Positions 49,137-61,000 of a DNA stretch of 64,000 nucleotides are shown here, one piece after another. Each line of letters opens with the position of its first letter. Position 1 is the stretch's first letter. The translations under genes and the position numbers were made by a program. The notes beneath the pieces were generated by a model that had not been told where the DNA came from, searched no databases, and saw nothing but the letters and a program-made list of their open reading frames with translations. The stretch is from Andrena cerasifolii (lineage: Eukaryota; Arthropoda; Insecta; Hymenoptera; Andrenidae): positions 11,090,328 to 11,154,327 of the forward strand of contig NC_135132.1 of the NCBI RefSeq assembly GCF_050908995.1. The letters run 5' to 3'.

Positions 49137-49192
49137 CCGCCGCCCGCCGCCCGCCGCCCGCCGCCCGCCGCCCGCCGCCCGCCGCCCGCCGC
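49137..49192. repeat. (CCGCCCG)n heptanucleotide repeat
   Basis: About seven to eight perfect ccgcccg units in the CpG-rich part of the upstream region. The minus strand has regularly spaced GGG and GG runs. Confidence 0.95.
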
Positions 49193-49675
49193 TCGCGCAC
49201 GCACGCTTCACTCATGTACAAGCTCGTTCGCACGTCGGTGGTACGTTTGCGTGGGTAGAGCGCTTTGCGCCGCGCGTGCCGACAGCCACCCCCTCTGACC
49301 CCACCCTACGACGCCTTACCGACTCACACGCTTCCTCGCTCTCCAGCTCTCTCATCGCTTCTTCGCCCCGCTGGTTCTCTCGTTTCCCCTCGAGCGCCTC
49401 ACGGCCGGTCTCTACGGTCCATCCGTTCTACCCTTCCCTCTTTCTCCTTCCCTAACAGCTATGAAGCGGCCGCCACCCGTCACCCGTAGCCCGTCTCCCG
49501 CAGCTTGCTGCACGCCGCCAGTCTCCCGTCGCTCGCCTCTCGTCTCTCGCCCTCGAGGGCTCATCGCCTCGACGAGCCGAACAGCATGGATCGAGCTTGC
49601 CCTGTGACGGCACTTGCTTCGCTCCCTCGACCACCGTGCTACGTGGAGCCGAGTCGACTCGGGCCACGCCGGGCT

Positions 49676-49765
49676 GTGCCGCGTCGCGCCACGCCACGCC
49701 GCGCCGCGCCGCGCCACGCCACGCCGCGTCGCGCCACGTCGCGCCACTTCCAGCCACGCCGCGCT
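49676..49765. repeat. Pentanucleotide-periodic tract (CGCCA / CGCCG)n
   Basis: About 18 consecutive 5-base units, mainly cgcca, cgccg and cgtcg. Arg/Ala/Pro-rich frames on both strands here are repeat artefacts. Confidence 0.85.
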
Positions 49766-51557
49766 GGCTCGTGCCGTGCCAGCACCGACAACGAACCGTC
49801 ACCCGTCCCGTCCTTTCCCCTCTGCAACCATCCCTCGGCAAGTCGTAGTAATTCCCTGCGCCGCGGCGTTATCCTCGTCCATATCCAGTCGCGCGCACAC
49901 TACCTGCTGCCGTGACGACTATCGCCGCCTTTTCGTTCTTGGCATGAGACGGCAAGCGAGAAAGAATGAGCGAAGGAACGAGCAAGAAAACAATAATATA
50001 GAACGAGAGACGACTGTATAGTATGCGGACAGATAAAGGGTGACGAAAGGCCGCCATGGACAGTGCTGACGACGCTCTCGTCCTTTGACGCGTTTAATAC
50101 GAATTTTTCTGCTTTGCATTTTTTAAAAGAATTCGCTCCCCTCCTACCATACGCGTATGGACGATAAGGACGCGCGATGCGTTAAAGTTTTTCTTGAAAA
50201 CTTATAAGTTTTGGCTCTCGTCTCGGTTTACTTACAGTTTGACAAATTGTATGTTTTTATGTTGACGCGATACCGATTATTGACACGCTTCCTGATACTA
50301 ACTATTGAAGACTGTTTCGAATAGCAATGAATCCTAATGGTAATAATTTGTTACTTTAGACGTAAGCATACCTAACGATGATTCCAATTGGTTCCCCTTA
50401 CGCCGATACGCATCGCGGTAGTCAGGCGATAAAGCGACATTGCGAATAAGAAAAAAAAAAGAGATCAAGGTGGGTCGCGTGCAACTAGCAACTCTCTAGA
50501 AGTGGCAGAGTCACATATACACACCCACCCACGCGTACGCGAGCACGAGCACGCCGAGAGGGAGAGTAAGGGGGTGAGGAGCGGCACGTAGCCACAGGCA
50601 AGGGCGCGCGTGAGCGGGCAACCGAACCTCATCCTCCCTCTCGACCCCTTCGCGGCAACAGCTCTGGCAGGCAGCCACCAACCGACCCCCGCCTCACGCA
50701 CGACCAACCGCGGCGCGATCCTTCGTGCGGCCCCCGGCTTCTCGCCCACGACTCACACACGCGCGAATCTCTGTGAAGAGCCGCTAGCTCCCGCTCGTCG
50801 ACTCGCAGTCCGTCACCGTCGCTCGTCGAACGAGGACGCGGACAATTTTTTGCCAGACGGGGAAAAAATAGAACAGAGATAACGGAGAGACAAAAGCAAT
50901 CTTTAATGTTGCCCGTTTTCGCATTCTCCGCGTACCTGTACTATGCACGGCGAAAATTGGAATTTTTAGGTGTATACTTTTCTGCCCATTTCTATACCGA
51001 TGCGCATGAACGATTTATAAGCGGTACCAGGAAAGAATTTTAAAACATTCAAATTACGTACTCTGGATTCTTCTACAAAGCTCGATAGGCAAATTTCTTA
51101 CCCGCGGTACGAGTCCACGTACTTTTTTTGTAAAGTCCGTGGTGAAGTAGAACAGTGAGTGCAACCGGAGTAAACAGCAGTGTATCGAGTGATCATCGCT
51201 AGGCAACGAATTCCTTGGCTGTGCGTGAACGTAATATGTGACAAACCACGTGGCGTCGAGCTTTATACCTAGACGTGCTTCGACGTCACCGCGGAGTGGA
51301 AACTTTGAAAGTTTCTGGTGATCGAGTCGCGTGCATAACAGCCGCATGGAAAACGCGCGGCTCCATCTCGAGGGTGTTGTGTAGTGCGAATCGGAGCAAG
51401 CACACATGGAACAGAATGAGACGCTGCGAGGGAGTTTTAGCTGACACGCTCCATGTGTCGCCTCGGAAACCAATGATACTTAAATAGTGATAAGAAAAAA
51501 GCTTCGAGTAGTCCTATTAACTTTGCATCGTGGGCCACACACAAGATCAACAACAAG

Positions 51558-51564
51558 TATAAAA
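51558..51564 (+). promoter_or_regulatory. Candidate TATA box of the HES gene
   Basis: TATAAAA lies about 510 bases upstream of the HES start codon. A CACGCG hexamer (core of the Hairy/HES class-C binding site) follows about 20 bases later at 51,584-51,589, and a possible initiator lies near 51,592. The placement is attractive for an autoregulated HES promoter but unproven. Intronless 5' UTR continuity to 52071 is assumed. Confidence 0.35.
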
Positions 51565-51737
51565 TAACACATTGCGCGTGTGCCACGCGAGTGTCACCAG
51601 ATCGGAAATCAAAGGAGTGCAGTTGATTATCAAAGTAGTGCGATCGCGTAGCTTTCTCAAACGCGAAATGCTGAGTGTCTCAACTGCTTTAGGCCGATTA
51701 CTCTGGGCGCTAAAATCGAATTTGCCACCGCCACCCT

Positions 51738-51960
51738 CGTTACCACCGTCGTCGTTGTCGTTGTCGTTGTCGTCGTCGCCGTTGTCGTCGTCGGGGTCGA
51801 CGTCTTCTTCACCGCCGTCGGCGTCGTCGCCGTCGCCGTCGTCGTCGTCGTCGTCGACGTCGTCGCCGTCACCGTCACCGGGGTGGTCGTCGTCGTCGTC
51901 GTCGTCGTCGTCGACGACGTCGTCGGCGCCGTCGTTGTCGTCGTCGGGGTCGTCGTCATC
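51738..51960. repeat. (GTC)n-rich trinucleotide tract in the putative HES 5' UTR
   Basis: About 220 bases are dominated by gtc, gtt and gcc triplets with long gtcgtc runs. Open frames on both strands (Ser-, Val- or Thr-rich) come from the repeat. If transcribed it would be a long GC-rich leader just before the HES ATG. Confidence 0.9.
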
Positions 51961-52070
51961 AGCGTTATTGTTACCATTCTTGCTATTGTTATTGTCACTG
52001 TTATCCTCGTCGTTATCGTCATCATTCCCATTGCTGTCGCAACAGGCAAGGGCCCGCGCGGCCTACTAAG

Positions 52071-54530
52071 ATGACCGCTCGTCTTCATTCGTCGAGGCAT
52101 CAGGAGAAGAAATCGGCCGGCAACAATCATAGACAACATCACAACCATCATCATCACAACCATCAACAGAGCGTGCATCAGGGTCCGAGCCTGACAGCCA
52201 GCCCCAGTCCTAGTATTAGCCCGAGCCCTAAACACTCGGACGGTCGTCGTGTGAGTAAAACGTCTTTTTCTTCACCTCCACAGTTTATTGTTTGCTTCGT
52301 AGTGGGAGCATTTAGACGCAATTAAGGACATTATTTGTGGTTGCTTAAACAACTCAGAAACGTTAGGATTTTTGGTAGAATTTGTCATACGACTACTTAG
52401 GACCTACGCGGCTTATCCGAACGACAATCGTATCGTGCCCCCCCCTATGACCCTATGTCATAGGGCCTAGCCCAGCCGTGCCTATATGTAGAGCGGTCGC
52501 ATGGCGCTTCCATAAAACCTGTCGTACGATCTGCTACATGTGCGATAGATTTCAACGCGCGGGCGTACGCTTACCATCCGTATCATCATACATACTCGCA
52601 AGAATTGCAAAGAATTTCAGCTCTGACCGGACGATACTTCTGACGTACGGTAATTGGTACTAGTAGGTACGAATTCAGAAACCTATTAACGTATCCGTTG
52701 CTATAAGCAATTAGTGGGTTGAGTTTTTATCTCTCTATTGTCTTTTCACCGTTCAGCATCCATCTTTCGCTTCCTAGAGGTATTAAGATATTTCTCTCTC
52801 TGTAATCGTAACGCGATGGTTTTTTATCAGACGGACTTATCTAATATATCTAATACCTAATCATCGTCGTTTTCAGGCTAACAAACCACTAATGGAAAAG
52901 CGACGGCGAGCGAGGATCAATCAGTCGTTGGCGGCGCTGAAGGCGCTTATCCTTGACAGCGCCCGGCTGGAGAACACGAAGCACAGCAAGCTTGAGAAAG
53001 CTGACATTTTAGAATTAACAGTTCGACACCTGCAGAGACAGAGATCTCTTGCTCAGCCTGGCTTGTCGAGGTACAAGGCTGGCTATCAAGATTGCTCCAG
53101 AGAGGTGAGTTGATTTGTCGTCGTTGTGCCATGTAAAACATAAACACGGAGGGGTGTTTACTATGTGCTATAGCACGTGTACGCACCTGAGGGGGAAGTT
53201 TTTCCATTGAAATTAAAATAACAAAGACAGTCAGACTCTCTCCGTAGACGACGAATCAAATGCATCCGATTTGATCGCAATGTTGCAGGTGAGTCGATAC
53301 CTCGATGCTCCGGACATAATCACCGGGAATACGTCGCCGATGGACCCTGCGGTGAAACAGAGGTTACTACGGCACTTGGACAGTTGCGTGTCAGAATTGG
53401 ATTTGGATCTGGGTTCGAGGCCGGATAGCGGATTAGGCAGCAGTCCCGGAAGCGTGACGGATCGAGTGACGGGCGCGGCAAGTCCCGGTCCGTTGGAGCA
53501 TCACGTGCCACCGACCGCGCATTGCAGTACAACTTTGAACTCGGCGGCTGCGGCGGCGGGCGGCTTGGTAAAACCAGAGATCCCGGAAATCGAGTCAGCC
53601 AGACCGGACAGCAGTACCATCGCGGGCGACGAGAACAATAATAACAGCAGCAGTAGTGGCAGTGGCAGTGGCAGTGGCAACAGCCGGCCGACTTCTGCCT
53701 TTGGTCAGCTTAATACCGCAAGCCTCGAATCTCATCATCATTCGCACCCTACCCTTCCACCACCTCCGCCCTCTGCTCATCCATCGACCGCCGGTATACC
53801 AGCGGTCATCGACCACGCGTCTAATTCTCAGCAAAATCCAAACATGTTGTCGGTCGTGCAAGTGATACCTTCGAGATTACCCGACGGTCAAGTTGTATTT
53901 CTACTACCCAGTCACTACGTTCAGTTGGCAGCTGCCGCAGCGGCGAACGGTATCAGTATAGGTCCGAATCCACCTACGGCCATTTGGGCCGCCACCAATA
54001 TGTCTCTCCTCAAGGCGACGGATAAACTCGCGAAACGGCCGCACGACGATAGTATACAGGAATGGCAGGATGCGGCGGCTTCTGTTGCCGTTAACGCTGC
54101 TGCCGCTGCTGCCGCAGCCGTCGCCGCCGTCGCCACGTCCGCCAACGCTTCCGTCTCCGCTTCTGTTTCCGCTTCCGCTTCCGCTCCCGCCATTACCAAT
54201 TTCTCTACTAACGTTATGATGTCCGGTCCAAAGCCTAGCAAGAGTCCAAGGCTCGAACAACCGGAACAACCGCTCGATTTCACCACTACCTCCAAGAAAC
54301 TGAAAACTAGTTCGAGAACCTCGATACCCGTAGTTGTCAACAACGTCGATCATCACGCGCAACAGCAACAGTTTGTGGCTCGTTTATCCGCAGAAGGGTC
54401 AATTACACACGTTACAGAAGATAGACCGTCCAGCCACGCGAGCGGCGAATTTCTTTCTGGAATCCGTTCGCCGTCTCCAATTCCGCACCAATCTGTAAAA
54501 GACGAGGAAGGGATGTGGAGGCCTTGGTAG
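52071..54530 (+). CDS. HES-family bHLH-Orange transcriptional repressor (deadpan / Side-like)
   Basis: Three exons join in frame: 52071-52250, 52877-53104 and 53289-54530. They give about 549 residues ending in the Groucho-recruiting tetrapeptide WRPW followed by TAG. Residues 1-60 are His/Ser/Pro-rich. Residues about 61-115 are the bHLH, with the HES-specific proline in KPLMEKRRRARIN and helix 2 HSKLEKADILELTVRHLQ. The Orange domain (YKAGYQDCSREVSRYLD onward to about 165) crosses intron 2. The long C-terminal part has Ser/Gly, His/Pro and poly-Ala runs, the deadpan-like QVIPSRLPDGQ and a PLDFTT motif. Family members bind N-box/class-C DNA as dimers and repress neurogenic or patterning genes downstream of Notch or segmentation cues. 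The bHLH (SLAALKALIL) reminds me more of Drosophila Side (CG10446) than of hairy; orthology is not settled, so no symbol is given. The gene is intact. Confidence 0.92.
52443..52465. repeat. Short inverted repeat in HES intron 1
   Basis: CCCTATGA and TCATAGGG are exact reverse complements around ccctatg, making a small hairpin 190 bases into the intron, just after a run of C. Confidence 0.8.
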
Positions 54531-55917
54531 GTCCAGTGATCCGATGACAGTGTTCACCGAAAGGAGTATACGTGCGTGCTGTACCACAGAATGTCAAAGA
54601 ACGTGTCTCGCTGAACGATAGATAGGTACTTTCCAGAGACATTCAAACAAATGCTCCACTTGCATGCCGATAATAACTGGAAACAGCGACGTTCGAAGCA
54701 TAAAACGTGTGTACCTTTCTTGTCCTTGCAAGATTATACAGATTTAATTTCTTTCTTTTAATCAATTAATACTCGATAATTCGATTAATATCAGTTGGTG
54801 GAATTAATAGCTGGAACGGTCAGTGTGTTAAAAATTGTATTCCTTTCCCCCCTCGGAACAGCGTAATAATAAATTCTCCATGCACCGGTATCTTTCCCTC
54901 GCATAGGTGGCAACAGTGCTGATTATTACCTCGATCACCCCTTCTAAACGTTAAAACATAACGATGTACGTACAATGTACGTACATGATAAGGACCTAGC
55001 ATATTGTGAAATACGTGCAACGAGAGAGTTTCGCGCATAGTGTGTTGTCTACTTTTCTCCGCCGTCGTGTACATAGCCCCGATCGGAATTACAACTAATG
55101 CCGAGTATATAGATTTATTTTGATGTTAACTAGGTGTATATGCGTACGAAATAGTGTAGAGATATTGACGCGAGTGCGAGCGATGCTATAGCGAATGTAT
55201 TTGTAAGGAAGACAGTTGTTCATGTTCTAGACGAATCGGGATTTTCACCTAACTTACCGTAATTGCTACGCTCAGATTCGAATTCCTTATTCAATGTACT
55301 TAGACATCGGTCAATATAAACACACATGTACATATGGAATTATCTCCTTTCTTCTTACACATTGTGAATGCAGTGTGTCTCTTCTTCGGTATAACTCAAC
55401 AGTATTCACAATTCACATTTTAAATAGTTTATAAAAAACTACAAAAAAACAATTCTTCCTAACCCAGACCCCGCTACTCTTGCCTGCCCAGATAGGCTAT
55501 GGAAACCGACGTCGACGCACAGTGGTTGGCATAAGGGTAGCGGCAATTTGCGCAACAAAAAAAAAACACGAAAAAATCATCCCTTTCTAATGATGTATAA
55601 GTTAATACTTGTTACATTTAATTATTTACATATTTCTTTTTCAATTCTTTTAACTTATTAGTGACAAAGAAATTTAATTCTGCTTATTCGGTAATTAATG
55701 CTCTTTAAGTGATTTGAATCGCATGTTGAGGGACCTATTCGCTTCCGAGTTATACGGAAAAGTCAAATAGTACTATTAGAAATTCTCACGAAATTTACAG
55801 TTTAGTTAAATTTTCATTAATAACAAATTAAGGGGAAAAGTGGAAGGTGACCCTCCAAGGTTCAACTTCAAACTTTCTGACAGTTTAAGTAATTAATTTC
55901 AACTGTCGCGAATCGTT
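54531..55917. other. HES 3' region and AT-rich transition to satellite DNA
   Basis: A candidate polyadenylation signal AATAAA lies at 54868-54873, so a 3' UTR of about 350 bases is plausible. From 55.4 kb the DNA becomes AT-rich. A single CCTAACCCAGACC (minus-strand telomere-like 11-mer) occurs at 55458-55470. No gene is seen. Confidence 0.5.
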
Positions 55918-57972
55918 TACAATATCTACAATTTCAGGAGTCACATTTCCTTTACAATATCTACATTTTCAGCAGTTGCTACACCTTTACAATCTCTACA
56001 ATTTCAGCAGTCGCTACACCGTTATTATCTCTACAATATTAGCAGTTGCTATTCGTTTACAATCTCTACAATTTCAGCAGTCGTACACACGTAAACAATT
56101 TCTACAATTACAGCAGTCGCTATTCGTTTACAATCTCTACAATTTCAGTAGTCGGTACACATTTAAAAAATTTCTACAATTTCAGCAGTCGCTATTCGTT
56201 TACAATCTCTACAATTTCAGCAGACGGTACACATTTAAAAAATTTCTACACTTTTAACAGACGGTACACATTTAAAAAGTTTCTACAATTTCAGCAGTCG
56301 CTATTCGTTTACAATCTCTGCAATTTCAGTAGTCGGTACATATTTAAAAAATTTCTACAATATCAGCAGTCGCTATTCGTTTACAATCTCTACAATTTCA
56401 GCAGACGGTACACATTTAAAAACTTTCTACAATTTCAGCAGTCGCTATTCGTTTAGAATCTCTGCAATTTCAGTAGTCGGTACATATTTAAAAAATTTCT
56501 ACAATATCAGCAGTCGCTATTCGTTTACAATCTCTACAATTTCAGTAGTCGGTACACATTTAAAAACTTTCTACAATTTCAGCAGTCGCTATTCGTTTAC
56601 AATCTCTACAATATCACCAGACAGTACACATTTAAAAAATTTCTACAAATTCAGCAGTCGCTATTCGTTTACAATCTCTACAATTTCAGTAGTCGGTACA
56701 CATTTAAAAAATTTCTACACTTTTAACAGACGGTACACATTTAAAAAGTTTCTACAATTTCAGCAGTCGCTATTCGCTTACAATCTCTGCAATGTCAGTA
56801 GTCGTTACATATTTAAAAAATTTCTACAATATCAGCAATCGCTATTCGTTTACAATCTCTACAAATTCAGCAGACGGTACACATTTAAAAACTTTCTACA
56901 ATATCAGCAGTCGCTATTCGTTTACAATCTCTACAACTTCAGCAGACGTTACACATTTAAAAAATTTCTACAATATCAGCAGTCGCTATTCGTTTACAAT
57001 CTCTACAATTTCAGTAGTCGGTACACATTTAAAAACTTTCTACAATTACAGCAGTCGCTATTCGTTTACAATCTCTACAATTTCAGCAGACGTTACACAT
57101 TTAAAAACTTTCTACAATATCAGCAGTCGCTATTCGTTTACAATCTCTACAATTTCAGCAGACGTTACACATTTAAAAAATTTCTACAATTTCAGCAGTC
57201 GCTATTCGTTTACAATCTCTACAATTTCAGTAGTCGGTACACATTTAAAAACTTTCTACAATTACAGCAGTCGCTATTCGTTTACAATCTCTACAATTTC
57301 AGCAGACGTTACACATTTAAAAAATTTCTACAATTTCAGCAGTCGCTATTCGTTTACAATCTCTACAATTTCAGTAGTCGGTACACATTTAAAAACTTTC
57401 TACAATTACAGCAGTCGCTATTCGTTTACAATCTCTACAATTTCAGTAGTCGGTACACATTTAAAAAATTTCTACAATTTCAGCAGTCGCTATTCGCTTA
57501 CAATCTCTGCAATGTCAGTAGTCGTTACATATTTAAAAAATTTCTACAATATCAGCAATCGCTATTCGTTTACAATCTCTACAAATTCAGCAGACGGTAC
57601 ACATTTAAAAAATTTCTACACTTTTAACAGACGGTACACATTTAAAAAGTTTCTACAAATTCAGCAGTCGCTATTCCTTTAGAATCTCTGCAATTTCAGT
57701 AGTCGGTACACATTTAAAAACTTTCTACAATATCAGCAGTCGCTATTCGTTTACAATCTCTACAACTTCAGCAGACGTTACACATTTAAAAAATTTCTAC
57801 AATATCTGCAGTCGCTATTCGTTTACAATCTCTACAATTATAGTAGTCGGTACTCATTTAAAAAATTTCTACAATTTCTGCAGTCGCTATTCGTTTACAA
57901 TCTCTACAATTTCAGCAGACGGTACACATTTAAAAAATTTATACAACTACAGCATTCGCTATTCGTTTACAA
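55918..57972 (+). repeat. 72-bp tandem repeat (about 28 copies, two ~36-bp half-units)
   Basis: The unit alternates a 35-base half (cagcagtcgctattcgttta...) with a 37-base half (cagtagtcggtacacattta...), both ending in tctacaa plus tttcag. The halves share their ends, so the 72-bp unit probably arose by duplication of a ~36-bp repeat. The left edge (55,918-56,060) consists of diverged copies of the ~36-bp form. Because 72 is a multiple of 3, a 296-codon frame (56792-57682) stays open. It has a 24-residue Ser/Thr/Tyr/Phe/Asn-rich period and no other sign of being a gene. Confidence 0.95.
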
Positions 57973-58029
57973 TCATGTTTTTTTATACTTTTTTATACTT
58001 TTCTTATGTTTTTTATGTTTTTTTTATAC

Positions 58030-61000
58030 TTTCCTCAATCTTTTTTCTACTCTTTTCCACTTTTTTACTAGTTTCAGCGGTTTCGTTCTGGGTTAGGTCT
58101 GATTTTTCCTGCTTTTTTGTAACCCAGACCTCCCCCAGACTGTTTTTTATACAATTTTTTCTAATTTTTTCAACTTTTTTTCTAATTTTTTCCACTTTTT
58201 TACTAGTTTCACCGGGTTCGCCCTGGGTTAGGTCTGGTTTTTCTTGCTTGTTTATGGGTTAGGTCTGGTTTTTCCTGCTTTTTTGTAACCCAGACCTCCC
58301 CCACAATGTTTTTTATACAATTTTTTCTAATTTTTTCAACTTTTTTTCTAATTTTTTCCACTTTTTTACTAGTTTCACCGGGTTCGTCCTGGGTTAGGTC
58401 TGGTTTTTCTTGCTTGTTTATGGGTTAGGTCTGGTTTTTCCTGCTTTTTTGTAACCCAGACCTCCCCCACAATGTTTTTTATACAATTTTTTCTAATTTT
58501 TTCAACTTTTTTTCTAATTTTTTCCACTTTTTTACTAGTTTCACCGGGTTCGTCCTGGGTTAGGTCTGGTTTTTCTTGCTTGTTTATGGGTTAGGTCTGG
58601 TTTTTCCTGCTTTTTTGTAACCCAGACCTCCCCCACAATGTTTTTTATACAATTTTTTCTAATTTTTTCAACTTTTTTTCTAATTTTTTCCACTTTTTTA
58701 CTAGTTTCACCGGGTTCGTCCTGGGTTAGGTCTGGTTTTTCTTGCTTGTTTATGGGTTAGGTCTGGTTTTTCCTGCTTTTTTGTAAACCAGACCTCCCCC
58801 ACAATGTTTTTTATACAATTTTTTCTAATTTTTTCAACTTTTTTTCTAATTTTTTCCACTTTTTTACTAGTTTCACCGGGTTCGTCCTGGGTTAGGTCTG
58901 GTTTTTCTTGCTTGTTTATGGGTTAGGTCTGGTTTTTCCTGCTTTTTTGTAACCCAGACCTCCCCCACAATGTTTTTTATACAATTTTTTCTAATTTTTT
59001 CAACTTTTTTTCTAATTTTTTCCACTTTTTTACTAGTTTCACCGGGTTCGTCCTGGGTTAGGTCTGGTTTTTCTTGCTTGTTTATGGGTTAGGTCTGGTT
59101 TTTCCTGCTTTTTTGTAACCCAGACCTCCCCCACAATGTTTTTTATACAATTTTTTCTAATTTTTTCAACTTTTTTTCTAATTTTTTCCACTTTTTTACT
59201 AGTTTCACCGGGTTCGTCCTGGGTTAGGTCTGGTTTTTCTTGCTTGTTTATGGGTTAGGTCTGGTTTTTCCTGCTTTTTTGTAACCCAGACCTCCCCCAC
59301 AATGTTTTTTATACAATTTTTTCTAATTTTTTCAACTTTTTTTCTAATTTTTTCCACTTTTTTACTAGTTTCACCGGGTTCGTCCTGGGTTAGGTCTGGT
59401 TTTTCTTGCTTGTTTATGGGTTAGGTCTGGTTTTTCCTGCTTTTTTGTAACCCAGACCTCCCCCACAATGTTTTTTATACAATTTTTTCTAATTTTTTCA
59501 ACTTTTTTTCTAATTTTTTCCACTTTTTTACTAGTTTCACCGGGTTCGTCCTGGGTTAGGTCTGGTTTTTCTTGCTTGTTTATGGGTTAGGTCTGGTTTT
59601 TCCTGCTTTTTTGTAACCCAGACCTCCCCCACAATGTTTTTTATACAATTTTTTCTAATTTTTTCAACTTTTTTTCTAATTTTTTCCACTTTTTTACTAG
59701 TTTCACCGGGTTCGTCCTGGGTTAGGTCTGGTTTTTCTTGCTTGTTTATGGGTTAGGTCTGGTTTTTCCTGCTTTTTTGTAACCCAGACCTCCCCCACAA
59801 TGTTTTTTATACAATTTTTTCTAATTTTTTCAACTTTTTTTCTAATTTTTTCCACTTTTTTACTAGTTTCACCGGGTTCGTCCTGGGTTAGGTCTGGTTT
59901 TTCTTGCTTGTTTATGGGTTAGGTCTGGTTTTTCCTGCTTTTTTGTAACCCAGACCTCCCCCACAATGTTTTTTATACAATTTTTTCTAATTTTTTCAAC
60001 TTTTTTTCTAATTTTTTCCACTTTTTTACTAGTTTCACCGGGTTCGTCCTGGGTTAGGTCTGGTTTTTCTTGCTTGTTTATGGGTTAGGTCTGGTTTTTC
60101 CTGCTTTTTTGTAACCCAGACCTCCCCCACAATGTTTTTTATACAATTTTTTCTAATTTTTTCAACTTTTTTTCTAATTTTTTCCACTTTTTTACTAGTT
60201 TCACCGGGTTCGTCCTGGGTTAGGTCTGGTTTTTCTTGCTTGTTTATGGGTTAGGTCTGGTTTTTCCTGCTTTTTTGTAACCCAGACCTCCCCCACAATG
60301 TTTTTTATACAATTTTTTCTAATTTTTTCAACTTTTTTTCTAATTTTTTCCACTTTTTTACTAGTTTCACCGGGTTCGTCCTGGGTTAGGTCTGGTTTTT
60401 CTTGCTTGTTTATGGGTTAGGTCTGGTTTTTCCTGCTTTTTTGTAACCCAGACCTCCCCCACAATGTTTTTTATACAATTTTTTCTAATTTTTTCAACTT
60501 TTTTTCTAATTTTTTCCACTTTTTTACTAGTTTCACCGGGTTCGTCCTGGGTTAGGTCTGGTTTTTCTTGCTTGTTTATGGGTTAGGTCTGGTTTTTCCT
60601 GCTTTTTTGTAACCCAGACCTCCCCCACAATGTTTTTTATACAATTTTTTCTAATTTTTTCAACTTTTTTTCTAATTTTTTCCACTTTTTTACTAGTTTC
60701 ACCGGGTTCGTCCTGGGTTAGGTCTGGTTTTTCTTGCTTGTTTATGGGTTAGGTCTGGTTTTTCCTGCTTTTTTGTAACCCAGACCTCCCCCACAATGTT
60801 TTTTATACAATTTTTTCTAATTTTTTCAACTTTTTTTCTAATTTTTTCCACTTTTTTACTAGTTTCACCGGGTTCGTCCTGGGTTAGGTCTGGTTTTTCT
60901 TGCTTGTTTATGGGTTAGGTCTGGTTTTTCCTGCTTTTTTGTAACCCAGACCTCCCCCACAATGTTTTTTATACAATTTTTTCTAATTTTTTCAACTTTT

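Larger units (their letters stand above)
44750..51540. other. GC-rich gene-free region, right part
   Basis: No coding gene is supported in these 6.8 kb. A 216-codon minus-strand frame (47593-48243) starts at TTG and resembles nothing. A CpG-rich core at 49.0-50.8 kb has a heptamer repeat and a pentamer-periodic tract. An AT-rich island lies at 47.28-47.62 kb. By position this is the upstream region of the HES gene and may hold its enhancers or promoter, but I can point to no conserved element. Confidence 0.4.

Noticed and set aside
51572..52235. Ser-, Val- and Thr-rich frames on both strands upstream of the HES ATG
   Set aside because: They come from the (GTC)n tract read in different frames. 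None continues into a conserved sequence.
53904..54368. Minus-strand frames of 140-154 codons inside HES exon 3
   Set aside because: They are shadows of the Ala-rich coding sequence on the + strand.
56792..57682. 296-codon ATG-started frame with 24-residue repeats
   Set aside because: It is fully explained by the 72-bp period being divisible by three. No recognisable domain, signal or neighbouring exon supports it.
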